Below are positions 5,598 to 5,816 of a DNA stretch of 5,816 nucleotides, piece after piece. The notes below the pieces were generated by a model, which saw nothing but the letters and a program-made list of their open reading frames with translations, searched no databases and was not told the origin of the DNA. The stretch covers positions 1-5,816 of the forward strand of contig NZ_ALPT02000134.1 in NCBI RefSeq assembly GCF_000292245.2. Reading direction: 5' to 3'. Numbering within the stretch: position 1 is the first letter of the stretch; the number at the start of each line of letters is the position of its first letter. This DNA comes from Alkalihalobacillus alcalophilus ATCC 27647 = CGMCC 1.3604. GTDB taxonomy: Bacteria > Bacillota > Bacilli > Bacillales > Bacillaceae_D. A program made the position numbers and the translations under genes.

Positions 5598-5816
5598 CCG
5601 CGGATAAGTAATGAAAAAGTTGGGGTGGCCAAATTACGTAGCGAAAAACGAGTAATAGGTAATAAAAAAGCTGAGCTGCCAAAATTAGAGTACGAAAAAC
5701 CAGAGATAAGTAATGAAAAAGCCGAGCTGGCCAAATTACGTAGCGAAAAACGAGTAATAGGTAATAAAAAAGCTGAGTTGCCAAAATTAGAGTACGAAAA
5801 ACCAGAGATAAGTAAT
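5485..5816. repeat. 51-bp tandem repeat array with 102-bp higher-order unit, truncated by the window end
   Basis: The core TAAGTAAT or TAGGTAAT recurs with its last base at 5510, 5561, 5612, 5663, 5714, 5765 and 5816, always exactly 51 bases apart. There are thus six full units and a partial first one. Two unit types alternate: one ends GATAAGTAAT and contains GAGTACGAAAAA, the other ends AATAGGTAAT and contains CGTAGCGAAAAA. The last two 102-base units (5613-5714 and 5715-5816) differ at only 5 of 102 positions by hand alignment, while the first units are more diverged. The plus strand is A/G-rich. Because 51 is divisible by three, several frames remain open, including hydrophobic minus-strand frames that I consider spurious. 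It is not CRISPR: there are no distinct spacers. No transposase or inverted-repeat ends are seen. Function is unknown; similar intergenic arrays occur, as far as I recall, in other Bacillaceae genomes. Confidence 0.9.

Noticed and set aside
5357..5784. Two long minus-strand open frames of hydrophobic, aromatic-rich repeats (5357-5734 and 5476-5784)
   Set aside because: They exist because a 51-base repeat keeps frame and lacks stops. One runs through the ypuA terminator and into ypuA, the other begins at an arbitrary TTG with no ribosome site, and both are complements of the Lys/Glu-rich strand. Such frames are typical false gene calls over repeats.
5485..5816. CRISPR array
   Set aside because: The units are contiguous and similar along their whole 51 bases, with no unique spacers, and no cas genes are nearby.

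Overview
This is a Gram-positive chromosomal window, most likely from a Bacillaceae species (Bacillus, Alkalihalobacillus or a relative). The grounds are strong AGGAGG-type ribosome sites, low to moderate GC, and the run of genes yqfW, yqfX, ispG (yqfY), yqfZ known from Bacillus subtilis. A sporulation-type promoter in front of yqfX suggests a spore former. The species cannot be named from this sequence.

Layout. Positions 6-590 (minus) encode a YqfW-type HAD nucleotidase. It is divergent from yqfX (761-1297, plus), a small acidic membrane protein with a near-ideal forespore (SigG/SigF-like) promoter. yqfX converges on ispG (1369-2472, minus), the iron-sulfur enzyme of the MEP isoprenoid pathway, and the two share a bidirectional terminator that reaches into the end of ispG. 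Upstream of ispG on the same strand is yqfZ (2576-2926, minus), a short membrane-anchored LysM protein. ispG also has its own candidate vegetative promoter and a leader hairpin. A divergent intergenic region with a dyad separates yqfZ from an MFS transporter (3040-4278, plus). After a 210-base gap with a candidate promoter comes a secreted DUF1002 protein of the YpuA type (4489-5373, plus), closed by a strong terminator.

The last 390 bases contain no recognised gene. A short GC-rich block is followed by a tandem array with an exact 51-base period (about 5485 to the window end, where it runs off). The array alternates two unit types, giving a 102-base higher-order repeat. Because 51 is a multiple of three, three of its reading frames stay mostly open. 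One plus-strand frame starts behind a good ribosome site and reads as 17-residue, Lys/Glu-rich repeats interrupted by a single TAA. Whether the array is a non-coding intergenic repeat or a decayed or live repeat protein is the main open question here.

The genes do not form one pathway. yqfX, yqfZ and possibly ypuA belong to the cell envelope or sporulation, ispG supplies isoprenoid precursors (needed among other things for undecaprenyl phosphate), and yqfW and the MFS pump are accessory functions.
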